23,912 nt of DNA from a virus. Where the stretch lies: positions 1-23,912 of the IMG/VR virus record IMGVR_UViG_3300041955_000038; one strand, written 5' to 3'. Every line of letters begins with the position of its first letter. Positions within the stretch are counted from its first letter, which is position 1. This document shows positions 14,311 through 21,700 of this stretch, in pieces. The notes beneath the pieces were generated by a model. It did not search any database. It was not told where the DNA came from and saw only the letters and a list, made by a program, of their open reading frames with translations. The translations under genes and the position numbers were made by a program.

Positions 14311-15032
14311 GATGTGAAGGAATTCGTAGCCAGGCCGCTGATATCCATATAGCCGCCGGTATCGACAGTGCCCTTCATGGCCACCGGAATTTGACCCTGC
14401 AAAAACGATTTGCCGCCGCCGTGCGTGACGGTTGAGGCATTTTCCGTAATGCTGTCATCGGTCACCGTCACCGAACTTTTGCCCACCGCAACGGTGGTGG
14501 TGCCGCTCGCCAGTGCAACGTTGATGGTGTTCTTCGTCACGGTCACGTTGGCAACGGGCTTGGGAACTACCGTGGAATCCTGGCCCATGACGGGCTGCGC
14601 ATTGCCCTGCTGCGGCTGATCGATCTGCATCTGGATCGTCTGGCCGTTCGGCGCCTTGACCAGAATTCCATTGCGCTTGAGGTGAATCCATTGGCCCTGA
14701 TCGTCATGCAACGCGACTTCGCCCTCCTTCATCTTGTAAAGCCGGAAGCGGCGGTCGGCGACCTGGAGAACGACACCGTGTGAGCGATTGCCGCGAAGAT
14801 AGTTCCCAAAGGCCGCCGCATAGCGCATCACGCCTTGAACCATCGACGGCTTTTTCGGATACGTGGAAAAGCCGTAGGGATGCGCGTGCTCGATTGTCTG
14901 CTGTTGCTCGCCGGGAAAGCCCTGGTGGGACAGCTCCTGCAGCAGCTGCGTGTCATCGGCGCTGCTCAGCACCGAGCGCGTCATGCCGCCGCCCATGCGA
15001 TCGGTTGACCCGCGCGCGCTTTCGAATTTCAT
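14307..15032 (-). CDS. Baseplate spike protein, Mu gp45-like (baseplate assembly protein V)
   Basis: The 241-residue protein fits the Mu gp45 family, the trimeric central spike that pierces the outer membrane. Visible features are HQGFPGEQQQTIEHAHPYGF, the OB-fold-like stretch GVVLQVADRRFRLYKMKEGE, VALHDDQGQWIHLKRNGI, and the C-terminal beta-helix-like repeats (VANVTVTKNTINVALASG, TTTVAVGKSSVTVTDDSI) ending in GTVDTGGYMDISG. It is somewhat longer than Mu gp45 (197 residues). It follows the hub gene after 3 nt, as in Mu. Confidence 0.92.
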   Translation of the reverse strand: MKFESARGSTDRMGGGMTRSVLSSADDTQLLQELSHQGFPGEQQQTIEHAHPYGFSTYPKKPSMVQGVMRYAAAFGNYLRGNRSHGVVLQVADRRFRLYKMKEGEVALHDDQGQWIHLKRNGILVKAPNGQTIQMQIDQPQQGNAQPVMGQDSTVVPKPVANVTVTKNTINVALASGTTTVAVGKSSVTVTDDSITENASTVTHGGGKSFLQGQIPVAMKGTVDTGGYMDISGLATNSFTS

Positions 15033-15035
15033 CTG

Positions 15036-16160
15036 TTACTGCCCCGGCTGCGCCGTGCCCATCAATGGCACATTGAGTCCGCTCGTTGACTGCCCTTGGC
15101 CGAGCGCGCCCAGCGAACCGGGATCGCACACTTCCAGCTTCGTGATGGTGCCGTTTTCGTTGTCCTGCAGACTGATCACGCCCTTGAGCGCCAGCACGAT
15201 CTGGCCGCCCGGAACCAGCGTCGGCGAATTGATGGTGACCAGGCCGCCCACCTGATCGAGCCAAAGCGCGCCGCTATCGATGAACCAGCCCGGCACCGTG
15301 ATCACACCTTCGATGTACTGCGCCAAATTCCAGGCCGCGACACGCGCCGCATACATCGCGGCATCTTGATTATCGCCCGGCTGCGGCATGCCAACGGTTT
15401 GCGGCGTCTTCGCCGGCATATTCGGCGAGGTGACCGTGGCCGACACGTCGCGCGCGGCATTGTCATCGATCGTTGTCTGACTGCCGGCGAAGTTGTCGCC
15501 GACCGTGCGCGCGGGATTGCCGTATTCATCGTTGCGCAGCGTCAGCTGCGCCGCCAGGATGTTGCGGTTCGCCCCGCCTTCGTTCAGCGTCGCAACCGTG
15601 CCGGTAACGCCGCGCGTGGCAACGAGCGTTCCCATGCCGTCGTCGCGCAAAAACAGATTGCGCATATTGGCAAGCCGCGAAATGAAGGCGAACCGCGTTT
15701 CGCCGATGTGTTCGGAAACGCGCGGGAAGACTTTATCGGCGCCCGCCGGCGCGCCCATGATCTGGAAGCCAACGCCGACTTTGCCAGTGACGGCCGCCGC
15801 GATCTGCTGCAGCGTATAGTTCTGATAAAATCCCGGCACGCCATCGACGGTAGAAGCGTTCAGCGCCATCGTGTTCGACGCCACGATGATCTGCGTCGAA
15901 TGGGTTTCCTTATCGTAGGACACCTGGCGCACGCAGACCTGGCCGCTGATCGCGAGCTCGCCGCCCAGCGATCCGGTCGCTTGCATGCCGGGCATCAACT
16001 GCACAGCCGCGCCACCAGGACCGCCCCCGGAATTTTCCGCCACCTCGAGCGTCATATGCGAGATCACGTCGCCGTAGCGGCGGAATATCTGCACCGACGT
16101 CCAGCCGCCGTAAGTCATGCCGCCGGCGCTGACGGTCGCAACTTCCTGCGGTAAAGGCAT
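15036..16160 (-). CDS. Baseplate hub protein, Mu gp44 (P)-like
   Basis: The 374-residue protein resembles Mu gp44, the trimeric hub that links tail tube and spike (T4 gp27-like fold). Recognisable segments include YGGWTSVQIFRRYGDVISHM at the start (the usual Y.GW..v.V.rs.e..s), the middle HIGETRFAFISRLANMRNLF, and VPGWFIDSGALWLDQVGGLV followed by PGGQIVLALKGV near the C-terminus. Length is close to Mu gp44 (379). The gene lies 5 nt after the second N-type gene and 3 nt before the spike. Confidence 0.88.
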   Translation of the reverse strand: MPLPQEVATVSAGGMTYGGWTSVQIFRRYGDVISHMTLEVAENSGGGPGGAAVQLMPGMQATGSLGGELAISGQVCVRQVSYDKETHSTQIIVASNTMALNASTVDGVPGFYQNYTLQQIAAAVTGKVGVGFQIMGAPAGADKVFPRVSEHIGETRFAFISRLANMRNLFLRDDGMGTLVATRGVTGTVATLNEGGANRNILAAQLTLRNDEYGNPARTVGDNFAGSQTTIDDNAARDVSATVTSPNMPAKTPQTVGMPQPGDNQDAAMYAARVAAWNLAQYIEGVITVPGWFIDSGALWLDQVGGLVTINSPTLVPGGQIVLALKGVISLQDNENGTITKLEVCDPGSLGALGQGQSTSGLNVPLMGTAQPGQ

Positions 16161-16166
16161 CGCCGG

Positions 16167-16841
16167 CTACGAAGAAAGCGCGAAGCCGCGCTGCATCATG
16201 AACAGCGGATGGATTGGATTATTTTCAGCGATCAGCTGCCCGTAACGCGTCGGGTCCTGATAAAGCCGCTGCGCCAGCGACAACGCCGCCATGCGCAGCG
16301 GAAAATCATAGCGCACCAGGCGCGGCAGCGGCTGCGCCCGATTGGCCAGATCGTTCGATACCGCGGCGTAAAGCGCGATCAGGGCTTCGTAAGCAATGTT
16401 GTCCTGATTATCGGCCGCGACCACGATGGCGCATTCGAAGGACAAGTTGATCTGATCGAACAAGCGATCGATCTGCTGGCGGCTGGTGAAGTTCGTTGCC
16501 GCCAGAATCTGACCCTCTTCGGCCAGCGCCAGGCGCACGCAGAAATTCTTGATTGCGATCGCGGGCAGTCCCGCCGGCGTCAGTGCTTCCGCGGCCGCGC
16601 GCACCGCGTCCATTGCCGCGAAGCTGGAGCCGGCGATCCGCGCCAGTTCGAAGCAATTGGCGAGATCAGACCAGAACTGCGCGCCGGCGATCAATTCCGC
16701 GCCGGCATTTGTTTCCAGCGCACTGACCGCCAGCAGCAGCTGCGCGCCGGCGGTCCCCGTGACGCCGCCCAGCGTCGCCAGCAGCACGCCAAGCACGGCG
16801 ATCGTTGCCGATACCGCTTCGTTCAGATCGGCCTTTGTCAT
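16167..16841 (-). CDS. C-terminal part of DNA-circularisation protein N, as a separate gene
   Basis: The 224-residue protein matches the second half of the Mu N family. The strongest marker is the end: LPRLVRYDFPLRMAALSLAQ, RLYQDPTRYGQLIAEN, NPIHPLFM. Before it are alanine-rich helices (SFECAIVVAADNQDNIAYEA). In Mu the N protein is a single chain of about 490 residues; here it is a second cistron overlapping the first by ATGA. The two products (169 and 224 residues) together would form the baseplate/tail protein. There is no frameshift or stop inside either piece, so this looks like a functional split rather than decay. Confidence 0.75.
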   Translation of the reverse strand: MTKADLNEAVSATIAVLGVLLATLGGVTGTAGAQLLLAVSALETNAGAELIAGAQFWSDLANCFELARIAGSSFAAMDAVRAAAEALTPAGLPAIAIKNFCVRLALAEEGQILAATNFTSRQQIDRLFDQINLSFECAIVVAADNQDNIAYEALIALYAAVSNDLANRAQPLPRLVRYDFPLRMAALSLAQRLYQDPTRYGQLIAENNPIHPLFMMQRGFALSS

Positions 16842-17347
16842 GGATTGGCGCCCACAAGCCCGGCGATATCGCTTGACTGCTGGAATAGCGCGATCGCCGA
16901 TTGAGCGGCGCCGATCGCGCTCGCTGCCGTGTCCTTCGTCGGCGTGGTCGCGATCTGCGATCCGGCTTCGGTGAATTCAATTTCGAATTCCGCCATGCCG
17001 CCGGCTTCGGCAAGCCGTTCGGTGACGGAGTAGGGGCCAACGTCAACGGTATCGACGCCCATCGTCGGATGAACAAGAATGCCCGGCCCTTCGGCTTCCA
17101 GCTGCGCGATCAGCGCATCGCGGTTCGGCTCATAATCGAAGCCGTTGAAAGCGCACTGGATCACATAGGCATGCACAGTGAAATGCCGCGCGCGGCGCCC
17201 CATGTCTTCGGTATAAGGCGTATCGCTTTTCGGAAATTCATGCACCACCAGGCGCCGGCCGCCGGCCTTCATGTCCACGGGGACGTGAAACTGCACGCCA
17301 TTGAAGGACGCCGGCTGCAGCGCCGCGCGCCATGGGGCGATGGCCAT
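16838..17347 (-). CDS. DNA-circularisation protein N-terminal domain (Mu N-like)
   Basis: The 169-residue protein matches the N-terminal domain of the DNA-circularisation (Mu N) family: ALQPASFNGVQFHVPVDMKA, GRRLVVHEFPKSDTPYTEDM, GRRARHFTVHAYVIQ, then GPGILVHPTMGVDTVDVGPY and AEFEIEFTEAG. In Mu and related phages this is followed in the same chain by a helical C-terminal half. Here the chain ends after a short alanine-rich helix (AASAIGAAQSAIALFQQSSD) and the remaining half is the next gene. The gene starts two bases after the tape measure stop. Confidence 0.85.
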   Translation of the reverse strand: MAIAPWRAALQPASFNGVQFHVPVDMKAGGRRLVVHEFPKSDTPYTEDMGRRARHFTVHAYVIQCAFNGFDYEPNRDALIAQLEAEGPGILVHPTMGVDTVDVGPYSVTERLAEAGGMAEFEIEFTEAGSQIATTPTKDTAASAIGAAQSAIALFQQSSDIAGLVGANP

Positions 17348-17349
17348 GT

Positions 17350-19611
17350 TCAGCTATCCTGACTTGCAGGCACCATGGCGCGGCCGCGGTTCAGGCGCAC
17401 TTCGCTAAAGCCCGAATGCGCCATCTTCGTGCGGGCGCCTTTCGGGAAGCCATTCAGATCGATTGCCAGGTGTGCGGAGCCTTTCAGCTGGCCGCCCTGA
17501 TTAACGCCGGATTGCTTGCCCAGCTGGCCGGCGTGCCCGCGATAGCCGAAATGGACGCGCAGCTCTTTGCCATGCAGCCCGTAAGGCGAATACATTTCCG
17601 CGGAATAGCCGGGCGCTGCCCACACGCCGCCGCCGCGGCTTGCTCGCGCCATCCGTTCGAACGCCTCGCGCCATCGCGCGGCGCCGGCGTGACCGCCAGG
17701 ACCGCCGCCCCAATCGTTGAACACCTGGCCGCCGATGATCGTTCGGCCGCCAGGCCAGCGGCCGTTCGGATCGATGATCATGCCTTGATCCGTAGCGCCG
17801 TGGATCGTGTCGCTGCCGCCGAGCGCCTGATTGATGGCCGCGTTCATGCGCGCCATAAGCTTGGGATTTTGCTGCAGCTGGCGCATGAAGCCCGGCAATT
17901 GACCGCGATTGATCGGGCCGTAGAATCCGCTGTGCAGCATCTGCGAAAGGGTCTTGTTAGCGAACAACGAACGGTTCATCGCGCTTTCCGCAGTTGGAAG
18001 CGGCGTGCCTTCCGATAATAGCATCGCGGCGAATTCCATCCGCTTGTTCGGGTCTTTCAGTTCTTCGGCAAAGCGCGCGCGCGCGCTCGCGATGCTCGCC
18101 GACCCTGTGCCATCACCCCCGCCGCCGCCGCCGCCGCCCGTCAGCGCATCGTGAATGTCGCCGATCGAAAACTGCCGCGACGATCCGGACGAAAGCCGCC
18201 CTGCCGCGCCTGCGCCGCCCATGGGCATGCCGGCGCCACCGGACGGATGATAAGCCGCGGGCGAAAAGCCGCCCATGCCGCCACCGCCCATGCCGCCCGT
18301 GCCGCCGCCGCCGCCCGCTGCATCGCCTTCCATTTCGTAGCGGAATTCGCGCAGCGCCTGCAGCACGCCGATATGCGTGCCCCTGGCAATGACTTCTTCC
18401 GGACTGCCGCTTGACGTGCCTGCGCCCATCATCGTGAAGCCGCCGCCCGATCGCAGTCCGCCGGCGCCGGGATGATAGGCCATCGGCATAAAGTCGGCGC
18501 CAGGTGGAATGTTCGATGGCTGCTGCAGATGATCCCAAAGCCGCTGGCCCTGGCCGGAATGCTTCGAAAGCCAATCCAGCGCATTGCGCCCCTTATCGAG
18601 CGGGCTGCCGGGAATTATGTGGGGCGTAATCGGGCTTAAATCGCCCGATTTTAGCTTTTGATATTCGGTCATAAGTTCGCGAACATCCTTTAGAACGTGC
18701 CCGATCTCGGCGGAAACGTCCTTCAGGACGGGGATCAAACCGCCGCGGTTTTCATTAACGAACTTACTGATCTGATCCATCGCATCCGAAAAAGCACCGG
18801 CCAACTCAGGGCCGATCGTAAATTTTAGATTTTTAATCGACTCATTCATCCGATTCATTGCAGCCTGAAATCGCTGGGCGGCTTTTTCCGCATCCGGCCC
18901 CACTTTGGCCTGTTCCTTGCGAATTTCTTCCATCGCGTCGCGCAATTCTTTGACGGTCATATTAGCAAAATCTTCCGGCAGACCGAGCATTCGCAGCCAC
19001 TTGCGCTTGTCTTGCGGGCTGGGAATGCGATCAAGAAAACCGATCGCGCCGGACAGAGCGTCCGCGTTGCTCATTCGCGACAAGCTGCGCACGAATTGAT
19101 TGGCGTTGCGATCGAAGCCGGATGCCCACGCATTCAGTTCGTCCGGCGCCATGCGCCGAATATCCTGCATGTGCTGGGCGAAGTTCTGAATGCCCTTGTT
19201 CATAGCCTCCGGCGTCGAGCCGACGCGTTCCGCTAGAGACTGATATTGCCTCAGCGTATCGATAGCGAGGCCCGTTTCTCTGCGCAGAAATATCAGCTTC
19301 TGTGTGGAATCGCCGAAGCCGAACACCGCATCTTTTACCGCCGCGACCGCGCCGGCGACGCTAAGGGCGCTGACGCCGAACGCCGCCATGGTTTCCAGGC
19401 TGGTCGACTTGACGTGTTCATCAAGCCGCTGGAATTCGCGGCGCAGACCGCTGACCGCTTCGCCATGTTTCTTCGCATGCGTGACGCCGGCGGCATGCGT
19501 GCCCTTCACGTCGTCGGCAAGCTTGCGCAGATCGCGCCGCATGTCGGTAAGCGGGCCGGACCATTTATTAACCACCTCTGCGGCCAAGCGCATGACTTCA
19601 TCTTGTGACAT
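17350..19611 (-). CDS. Tail tape measure protein with glycine-rich segment and possible C-terminal lytic domain
   Basis: The 753-residue protein sets tail length and lies where Mu gp42 does. Residues 1-70 are helical and coiled-coil-like (MRRDLRKLADDVKGTHAAGV), 72-100 are hydrophobic (MAAFGVSALSVAGAVAAVKD), and 105-320 are helical with AQRFQAAMNRMNESIKNLKF. Residues about 380-505 are rich in Gly with GGGGG runs. Residues about 511-600 (RARFAEELKDPNKRMEFAAM, LLSEGTPLPTAESAMNRS, LSQMLHSGFYGPINRG) look like a small lytic or glycan-binding domain with a conserved Glu534; such domains occur in tape measures that cut peptidoglycan. That part is inference. The start is 4 nt after the end of the frameshift extension. 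Confidence 0.85.
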   Translation of the reverse strand: MSQDEVMRLAAEVVNKWSGPLTDMRRDLRKLADDVKGTHAAGVTHAKKHGEAVSGLRREFQRLDEHVKSTSLETMAAFGVSALSVAGAVAAVKDAVFGFGDSTQKLIFLRRETGLAIDTLRQYQSLAERVGSTPEAMNKGIQNFAQHMQDIRRMAPDELNAWASGFDRNANQFVRSLSRMSNADALSGAIGFLDRIPSPQDKRKWLRMLGLPEDFANMTVKELRDAMEEIRKEQAKVGPDAEKAAQRFQAAMNRMNESIKNLKFTIGPELAGAFSDAMDQISKFVNENRGGLIPVLKDVSAEIGHVLKDVRELMTEYQKLKSGDLSPITPHIIPGSPLDKGRNALDWLSKHSGQGQRLWDHLQQPSNIPPGADFMPMAYHPGAGGLRSGGGFTMMGAGTSSGSPEEVIARGTHIGVLQALREFRYEMEGDAAGGGGGTGGMGGGGMGGFSPAAYHPSGGAGMPMGGAGAAGRLSSGSSRQFSIGDIHDALTGGGGGGGGDGTGSASIASARARFAEELKDPNKRMEFAAMLLSEGTPLPTAESAMNRSLFANKTLSQMLHSGFYGPINRGQLPGFMRQLQQNPKLMARMNAAINQALGGSDTIHGATDQGMIIDPNGRWPGGRTIIGGQVFNDWGGGPGGHAGAARWREAFERMARASRGGGVWAAPGYSAEMYSPYGLHGKELRVHFGYRGHAGQLGKQSGVNQGGQLKGSAHLAIDLNGFPKGARTKMAHSGFSEVRLNRGRAMVPASQDS

Positions 19612-19615
19612 GCGG

Positions 19616-20436
19616 CTAATCGTCCTCTTTCATCCGCTTCAGCGCATCCAGCGTGTGATCGTAAAGCCCGGCGATCACAGCCGGCGAACGGCCAAGCATC
19701 ACGACGGGATCAACTTTGTAGAGCAGCGCGAGATCGATGCAGTCGGCGATGAAGTCGCCTAGATCACTACCGAAAAAAAAGGTGTCACCGCCCACGCCAG
19801 ATCGGTCAATTCGCGCGCGGAAATCTCGTTGAAAAGTGCGATCGGCACTTCGGCAAGACGCGCCAGCATCGCCGCCAGCTTCGGATAATCGTGCCGGGTT
19901 TCCGGCGGATCGATGAACGGCGCATCGATCACCGGATTGCCGATTTCCAGCATATCGACGGCGCCGGGTTGTTTGATAACCAGCGCGGAGATTTCCTTTT
20001 GTTCGTCTTTTTTGAAAGTGACGATCACCGGCTTATCCAGCTGGAATTCGATATGATCGTCCTTCCATTGCCCCTTCGACTTCGCCGGTGGCATAAGCCA
20101 AGGGCTGATCGCCCACGCCAGCGCCACCAGTTCATGCGGCAGAATCTTGCCCAGCGACGATGACGGCACGCCGCTAAGCCGCGCCGCGATCGACACCACG
20201 CGGGGCAGATCGTGGCGCACTTCCGGCGGAAACACGGACGGCGTGAAGATCACGGGATTGCGCACCACCGCGATCAAGTCCGCGCCGGTAGGACGGCGCA
20301 GCTTCAGCGTTGATACCTTTTCCTTGTAAGCCGGGATCGGCGCCTGCAGCGTGAATTCGAACATGCCGCCGTCAGGCTGCACATCGGGCGCAACCGCATC
20401 CACGGCGGCCGCGTCCTTCACTTCGCCTTCACTCAT
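19616..20436 (-). CDS. Predicted -1 frameshift product of the tail assembly chaperone (273 residues)
   Basis: If ribosomes slip back one base on the T run, translation leaves the zero frame after Phe221 and continues FGSDLGDFIADCIDLALLYK, then VDPVVMLGRSPAVIAG, then LYDHTLDALKRMKEDD, and stops at 19616-19618. The extension of 52 residues has no start codon with a ribosome site that would make it an independent gene and fills the 147-nt space before the tape measure ATG. A minor extended chaperone form is a known feature of tail assembly genes in long-tailed phages, including Mu. The interval contains one base read twice (within 19773-19780). Expression is inferred. Confidence 0.75.
19745..19780 (-). 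promoter_or_regulatory. Frameshift signal: T_TTT_TTT slippery site plus short downstream hairpin
   Basis: Eight consecutive T on the minus strand (plus coordinates 19773-19780) contain the slippery heptamer in the zero frame phase CCT TTT TTT. Thirteen bases downstream is a 5-bp stem GGCGA and TCGCC with a 5-nt loop (19745-19759). The hairpin is weak; the run itself is the main evidence. Confidence 0.75.
19759..20436 (-). CDS. Tail assembly chaperone (Mu gp41-like), tandemly duplicated domain
   Basis: The 225-residue protein fits the Mu gp41 (Phage_TAC_7-type) tail assembly chaperones, which bind the tape measure during tail assembly. Unusually it has two copies of the domain. Copy 1 (about 26-115) contains NPVIF, PPEVRHDLPRV, ARLSGVP and HELVALAWAISPW. 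Copy 2 (about 128-221) contains NPVID, PPETRHDYPKL, ARLAEVP and RELTDLAWAVTPF. Each copy is near the length of a whole gp41-type protein. The ATG at 20436 is chosen because AAAGGG lies eight bases upstream; the GTG at 20466 is less likely. The zero frame stops at TAG just after a run of eight T. Confidence 0.88.
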   Translation of the reverse strand: MSEGEVKDAAAVDAVAPDVQPDGGMFEFTLQAPIPAYKEKVSTLKLRRPTGADLIAVVRNPVIFTPSVFPPEVRHDLPRVVSIAARLSGVPSSSLGKILPHELVALAWAISPWLMPPAKSKGQWKDDHIEFQLDKPVIVTFKKDEQKEISALVIKQPGAVDMLEIGNPVIDAPFIDPPETRHDYPKLAAMLARLAEVPIALFNEISARELTDLAWAVTPFFSVVI

Positions 20437-20488
20437 AAACTGGCCCTTTCGAAAAGCCAAAGCCACTCACTGCGCGGACGGCTAAAGC

Positions 20489-20857
20489 TTAAGTGATCTC
20501 TTCGCAGGTGATGCCCTGGAACGTCACCTCGACCTTGCCTTCCACGGTGTCGACGTCGAAGGCGGACGTGACCCAGGCTTGCGTCAGCACATAGGTATTG
20601 CCGTTCGCCAGCTGCACCTGCACCGTGGAATCCGTGATCTCTTCCAGGGCTTCCAGCGACAACTGATTACCGATGGACATATCGCCTTTGATCGAAGGCA
20701 CCACAGGCATTTCGGTGTAGCCGTGAACGCCATCCTGCCCGGCGATACCGTCGCGCTTCACCGTGGATGGCGTGACGTGAAAGTTGCCGCGGGCCTCGTA
20801 TTGATTGCCGTCAACCTTCAACGACAATACGCCGCCGATGCGATTTGTGGTCGCCAT
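20489..20857 (-). CDS. Tail tube protein (Mu gpM-like)
   Basis: The 122-residue protein matches the Mu gpM tail tube family closely in layout: NRIGGVLSLKVDGNQYEARG, then VKRDGIAGQDGVHGYTEMP, VPSIKGDMS, LEALEEITDSTVQVQLANG and TYVLTQAWVTSAFDV with EGKVEVTFQGITCEEI at the end. It polymerises into the inner tube inside the sheath. GAGG lies seven bases before the ATG. The HNH gene lies just upstream, separating tube from sheath; in Mu the two genes are adjacent. Confidence 0.93.
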   Translation of the reverse strand: MATTNRIGGVLSLKVDGNQYEARGNFHVTPSTVKRDGIAGQDGVHGYTEMPVVPSIKGDMSIGNQLSLEALEEITDSTVQVQLANGNTYVLTQAWVTSAFDVDTVEGKVEVTFQGITCEEIT

Positions 20858-20919
20858 GGTGATGCCTCACGTTCGGGATTGATCTGGAAACGCGGTGTCA
20901 GGAACGCGGCGCCCGCGAT

Positions 20920-21648
20920 TTAGACCGCGATGCGTTTTCGGAATTCATCGGGCATGTGCGCCCACTTGCGGCTGTTGCAGCTACGGCAAGCCGCAACGAT
21001 GTTATCGGGGCCGTTTGAACCACCGCGCGCGAGGGGGACGTAATGATCTTCGGTAGGTTCGACGCGTATATCGGCCGAACACCAAAAACAGCGATAGCTC
21101 TGTTTTGCAAGCTGGCGGTCAAAGTCGGCGCGGGTATGTGTGCCCTCCGCACCTAGTTTGAGCGCGCGGCGATTAGAAAAGGCAATCGGCGCCCACTTCT
21201 GCCGTGCCGCTTTCAACTTCTTCCGACCCGCCGCCGTCGATTTGAGCCGTTCATAGCGGCGCGCGGCACGCTTGGCCCTCGCCGCCGGGCTGCGACTCTC
21301 ATATTGAGCTACGCGATCCGGATGTGCGGCACACCAGGCGCGATTGCGTGCGAGGTGTTTCTCATATTCGACCGGATCGGCAAGTTGCCGGCGCTTGTAA
21401 TCACGGGACCATTTGCGATCGCGCTCACGGAAGGCTGGGTCCTTGCGGCGTTCGCGCACCGCGTCGGTTGCGCGTTTAATGAGCCAGCGGCGATATTTCT
21501 CATTCGTCGCGTATCTTTTTTTGGCGCGGATGCACCAACACGGCCGGCAGTAAGAGAGAAACTGTCCCAGCCGATCGCTTCTCTCGATGAAGCAACGAAC
21601 CGGCAGGGATTGTTTGCAAGCCGCGCAAATCTTATAACGACTGGACAT
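20920..21648 (-). CDS. HNH endonuclease, probable free-standing homing endonuclease
   Basis: The 242-residue protein has an N-terminal zinc finger (CAAC near residue 8 and YCRPC near 36), a long basic helical middle (many Arg/Lys, e.g. RDRKWSRDYKRRQLADPVEY), and a C-terminal HNH domain: CFWC at 187-190, DHYVPLARGG at 201-210, NIVAACRSCN at 216-225 and RKW. Cys187, Cys190, Cys221 and Cys224 bind zinc; His202, Asn216 and Asn225 fit the catalytic positions. The start at 21648 is chosen because a longer frame from 21744 would overlap the sheath gene. It interrupts the usual sheath-tube pair and is flanked by AT-rich spacer, which fits a mobile insertion. Confidence 0.88.
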   Translation of the reverse strand: MSSRYKICAACKQSLPVRCFIERSDRLGQFLSYCRPCWCIRAKKRYATNEKYRRWLIKRATDAVRERRKDPAFRERDRKWSRDYKRRQLADPVEYEKHLARNRAWCAAHPDRVAQYESRSPAARAKRAARRYERLKSTAAGRKKLKAARQKWAPIAFSNRRALKLGAEGTHTRADFDRQLAKQSYRCFWCSADIRVEPTEDHYVPLARGGSNGPDNIVAACRSCNSRKWAHMPDEFRKRIAV

Positions 21649-21700
21649 CGACCCAAAAGATAAGTTCGGCTTGCTTTTTTTGTCAAGCAAAAACCGCCGA

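Noticed and set aside
19612-19758. Independent small gene in the gap before the tape measure
   Set aside because: The open -1 frame has no early start codon with a ribosome site; it is better explained as the frameshift extension of the chaperone.
21669-21688. Hairpin GCTTG / CAAGC with T-rich loop as terminator after the sheath gene
   Set aside because: The stem is only 5 bp and no U-tract follows it on the minus strand.
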